Assembly (NCBI RefSeq): GCF_000430745.1
Contig: NZ_AUMP01000003.1
Span: 157,503-221,502, forward strand
Length of the DNA stretch: 64,000 bases
Direction: 5' to 3'
From: Fictibacillus gelatini DSM 15865
GTDB lineage: Bacteria > Bacillota > Bacilli > Bacillales > Fictibacillaceae
A program made the translations under genes and the position numbers. This document shows positions 61,504 through 64,000 of this stretch, in pieces. A model generated the notes under the pieces. The model did not search any database. It worked only from the letters and a program-made list of their open reading frames with translations, and was not told where the DNA came from. Each line of letters begins with the position of its first letter. Positions within the stretch are counted from its first letter, which is position 1.

Positions 61504-62784
61504 ATGACTGCCCAAAACAATGCAGATCAAAATCAAGAAAAACATGAAAATAACGATGTGCTAGCATCGACACAAACAGTGATACATGAAGCACTGGATA
61601 AATTAGGCTACCCATCAGAAGTATATGAATTGTTAAAAGAACCGATTCGATTGTTAACAGTTCGTATCCCAATCAAAATGGATGATGGTACGACGAAAAT
61701 TTTCACGGGTTACCGTGCACAACATAATGACTCCGTTGGACCGACAAAAGGTGGCGTACGTTTCCATCCAAACGTAACGGAAAATGAGGTAAAAGCGCTT
61801 TCCATTTGGATGAGCTTAAAAGCAGGAATTGTTGACCTTCCATATGGCGGAGGTAAAGGCGGTATTATTTGTGACCCGCGTACGATGTCTTTCAGAGAGC
61901 TTGAAGCATTAAGCCGTGGATACGTTCGCGCCATCAGCCAGCTTGTAGGGCCTACGAAAGATATTCCAGCTCCAGATGTCATGACCAACTCTCAAATCAT
62001 GGCGTGGATGATGGATGAATATAGCCGAATTCGTGAATTCGACTCTCCAGGTTTTATTACAGGTAAGCCGTTAGTGCTCGGTGGTTCTCACGGACGTGAA
62101 ACAGCTACGGCAAAAGGTGTTACGATTTGTATTCGTGAAGCGGCTGCAAAACGTGGCATTACTTTAGAAGGTGCACGTGTTGTTGTTCAAGGGTTTGGTA
62201 ATGCCGGCAGCTTCCTTGCGAAATTTATGCATGATGCTGGAGCGAAAGTAATTGGTATTTCCGATGCATACGGCGGTCTTTATGATCCTGAAGGATTGGA
62301 TATCGATTATCTCCTTGAAAGACGGGACAGCTTTGGTACAGTAACGAAATTGTTTAAAGACACGATTTCAAATAAAGAATTGCTTGAACTAGATTGTGAT
62401 ATTCTCGTTCCTGCGGCAATTGAAAATCAAATTACGGAAGAAAATGCCCATAACATTAAGGCTTCCATCGTTGTCGAAGCGGCAAACGGTCCGACAACTC
62501 TTGAAGCAACGAAGATTTTAACTGAAAGAGGCATCCTTCTTGTTCCGGATGTTCTTGCAAGTGCTGGTGGGGTAACGGTATCTTATTTCGAATGGGTACA
62601 AAACAACCAGGGCTATTATTGGACAGAAGAAGAAGTGGAAGAAAAACTTGAAAAAGTTATGGTCAAATCCTTCAACTCTGTTTATACAACTTCGGTCAAC
62701 CGCAAAGTGAACATGCGTCTGGCCGCTTACATGGTCGGTGTGCGCAAAATGGCTGAAGCTTCTCGCTTCCGCGGCTGGATTTAA
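61504..62784 (+). CDS. gudB: NAD-dependent glutamate dehydrogenase
   Basis: 426-residue catabolic glutamate dehydrogenase. Catalytic Lys in PTKGGVRFHP and PYGGGKGGI, NAD-binding GFGNAGSFLAK. The segment ENEVKALSIWMSL carries a single VKA, so the inactivating 9-bp duplication of gudB in laboratory B. subtilis is absent and the enzyme should be active. ATG at 61504 follows GGGAGGT. Confidence 0.94.
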   Translation: MTAQNNADQNQEKHENNDVLASTQTVIHEALDKLGYPSEVYELLKEPIRLLTVRIPIKMDDGTTKIFTGYRAQHNDSVGPTKGGVRFHPNVTENEVKALSIWMSLKAGIVDLPYGGGKGGIICDPRTMSFRELEALSRGYVRAISQLVGPTKDIPAPDVMTNSQIMAWMMDEYSRIREFDSPGFITGKPLVLGGSHGRETATAKGVTICIREAAAKRGITLEGARVVVQGFGNAGSFLAKFMHDAGAKVIGISDAYGGLYDPEGLDIDYLLERRDSFGTVTKLFKDTISNKELLELDCDILVPAAIENQITEENAHNIKASIVVEAANGPTTLEATKILTERGILLVPDVLASAGGVTVSYFEWVQNNQGYYWTEEEVEEKLEKVMVKSFNSVYTTSVNRKVNMRLAAYMVGVRKMAEASRFRGWI

Positions 62785-62800
62785 TCTTTGCAATGAAAGG

Positions 62801-62838
62801 AAAAATCCCCTATCATTTGTTGATAGGGGATTTTTATG
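62801..62838 (+). terminator. Terminator of gudB
   Basis: Perfect 15-bp stem AAAAATCCCCTATCA (62801-62815) with TGATAGGGGATTTTT (62821-62835), loop TTTGT. Confidence 0.95.
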
Positions 62839-62855
62839 TTTAGGGAGTGGTGATC

Positions 62856-63842
62856 GTGATTTATGATGTTTGTATTGTTGGGGGAGGTCCGTGCGGGCTT
62901 TCTGCGGCAATTGCGATAAAAGAAAAAGGTTTTTCATATGTTGTTCTTGAAAAAGGAAATGTCGTTGATACGATTTCCCGGTATCCAACCCACCAGACGT
63001 TTTTTAGCACGAGCGAAAAACTGGAAATTGGCGGTGTGCCTTTTGTGAATGAGGAAAGAAAGCCAAAAAGAATTCATGCGTTAACGTATTATCGAGAAGT
63101 TGTAAAGCGTAAGGAACTTCAAGTGAACACATATGAAAAAGTGATTTCTGTTGCAAAAGAATCGGATCAACTCTTTTGCATAATAACAAAAACTCAAAAA
63201 GGACAAGAGAAAGTTTATTATTCTCGTGCCGCCATTATTGCTACAGGTTACTATGACCACCCGAATATGATGGGAGTAAAGGGGGAAGAGCTGCCGCACG
63301 TTTTTCATTATTTTAAAGAAGGGCACCCTTTTTTCAATGAGGACATCGTTGTCATTGGCGGGAAAAATTCAGCGATCGATACAGCGCTCGAGCTTCAAAA
63401 ATCCGGGGCGCGTGTGACCGTTCTTTATCGCGGTAAAGATTATTCGAAAAGCATTAAACCGTGGGTGCTGCCAGAATTTACGGCTCAAGTTTCTCAAAAC
63501 AACATAAGGATGGAGTTTAATGCCGTTGTGAAAGAAATTACGGAAGACTTTTTGTTTTACGAAAAGGATGGGAAAACGGAAAAAATAAAGGCTGATTTCG
63601 TATTCGCCATGACCGGCTATCATCCCGATCATTCATTTTTAAGAAAAATGGGTGTTGCCATTGATGAAGAAACGGGAAGGCCTGTTCATCATCCAGACAC
63701 GATGGAAACGAACGTGGAAAATATTTTCATTTGCGGCGTGATTGCCGCAGGGAATAATGCAAATGAAATCTTTATTGAGAACGGGAGATTTCATGGAGAG
63801 CTTATTGCAAAAGCGTTAAGCAAAAAAATCAACCTGTATTAA
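62856..63842 (+). CDS. ypdA: YpdA, bacillithiol disulfide reductase-type flavoprotein
   Basis: 328-residue FAD/NADPH oxidoreductase: FAD motif VGGGPCGLSAA with the conserved Cys, NADPH motif VIGGKNSAIDTALE and the C-terminal IFICGVIAAG segment. Homologues (Bdr) reduce bacillithiol disulfide. GTG at 62856 is best spaced from AGGGAG; two further in-frame GTG codons lie inside that site. Confidence 0.92.
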   Translation: MIYDVCIVGGGPCGLSAAIAIKEKGFSYVVLEKGNVVDTISRYPTHQTFFSTSEKLEIGGVPFVNEERKPKRIHALTYYREVVKRKELQVNTYEKVISVAKESDQLFCIITKTQKGQEKVYYSRAAIIATGYYDHPNMMGVKGEELPHVFHYFKEGHPFFNEDIVVIGGKNSAIDTALELQKSGARVTVLYRGKDYSKSIKPWVLPEFTAQVSQNNIRMEFNAVVKEITEDFLFYEKDGKTEKIKADFVFAMTGYHPDHSFLRKMGVAIDEETGRPVHHPDTMETNVENIFICGVIAAGNNANEIFIENGRFHGELIAKALSKKINLY

Positions 63843-63858
63843 GAGCAGGTTGATTTAA
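63826..63858 (+). terminator. Hairpin at the ypdA 3' end
   Basis: AAATCAACCTG (63826-63836) and CAGGTTGATTT (63846-63856); the T tract is delayed (63864 on). The stop codon lies in the loop. Confidence 0.65.
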
Positions 63859-63937
63859 AAACGTTTTTTGATTTTATTGTTTTCAATAATAGCCTATCAT
63901 GTTACGATAGAAAAAAACAGTAGAAATGAGGGCTTAC

Positions 63938-64000
63938 ATGTTTGGAATTATTTCGGCGGCTATTGCACCTGCCATCGCCCTACTTTCTTTTTTTTATTTA
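63938..64000 (+). CDS. prsW: PrsW intramembrane protease (3' end outside window)
   Basis: Only 21 codons are visible, MFGIISAAIAPAIALLSFFY plus one more. This matches the first helix of PrsW (YpdC), the site-1 protease of anti-sigma RsiW, and its place after ypdA matches B. subtilis. GAGGG lies before the ATG. Confidence 0.8.
   Translation, partial: MFGIISAAIAPAIALLSFFYL

Overview
The window is a chromosomal segment of an endospore-forming member of the Bacillaceae (Firmicutes). The sequence is moderately AT-rich with strong GGAGG-type ribosome binding sites. It carries the forespore and mother-cell sporulation genes of Bacillus (spoIIM, mciZ, dacF-spoIIAA-spoIIAB-sigF, a spoVA operon, dacB-spmA-spmB) in an order close to B. 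subtilis. The genus cannot be fixed from the sequence alone. No rRNA, tRNA, CRISPR array, prophage or insertion sequence was seen.

Layout. 1-12 kb is a metal and accessory region: the 3' end of a carboxylate siderophore operon (IucA/IucC synthetase, MFS exporter, PLP decarboxylase), a cobalamin-riboswitch-controlled Ni/Co transporter, corA behind a Mg2+ M-box and a 33-codon leader ORF, and a P1B-type iron-efflux ATPase (PfeT-like) whose upstream region carries Fur and PerR boxes and a divergent 34-residue membrane peptide gene. 12-19.5 kb holds a two-domain cell-wall hydrolase and a ketone-body/acetoacetate module (HMG-CoA lyase, CoA-transferase subunits, two thiolases). 19.5-36 kb is syntenic core: mciZ, nudF, an EndoQ-type nuclease, spoIIM, fur, yqzK, xerD, deoB-punA-pdp, dacF-spoIIA, spoVA, lysA behind a lysine riboswitch, ppiB. 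36-42 kb is a sulfolactate island (ComB, ComA, APS reductase YitB, DUF441 protein, MFS) containing a Gln-rich repeat protein. 42-64 kb holds scpAB, a type III polyketide synthase with its methyltransferase, dacB-spmAB, rluB, resABCDE, fer, ypbB-recS, ypbE, ypbF, ypbH, a short D-Ala-D-Ala ligase, gudB, ypdA and the first 21 codons of prsW.

How the genes work together. Iron handling recurs: siderophore synthesis, fur itself, the efflux pump, and Fur-box-like promoters next to a micropeptide gene and next to fer. Sporulation control is layered, with recognisable candidate sigma-F (dacF), sigma-H (spoIIA), sigma-G (spoVA) and sigma-E (spoIIM, dacB, a 58-aa membrane protein) promoters.

The most unusual points are the Fur-controlled 34-aa peptide facing pfeT, the leader ORF between the M-box and corA, a Fur-box promoter pointing into the 3' end of fer, a spoVA operon lacking AC, AD and AEB, and several small genes (mciZ, a Cys-rich 26-aa ORF, a 47-aa zinc-ribbon protein) that standard length cut-offs miss.
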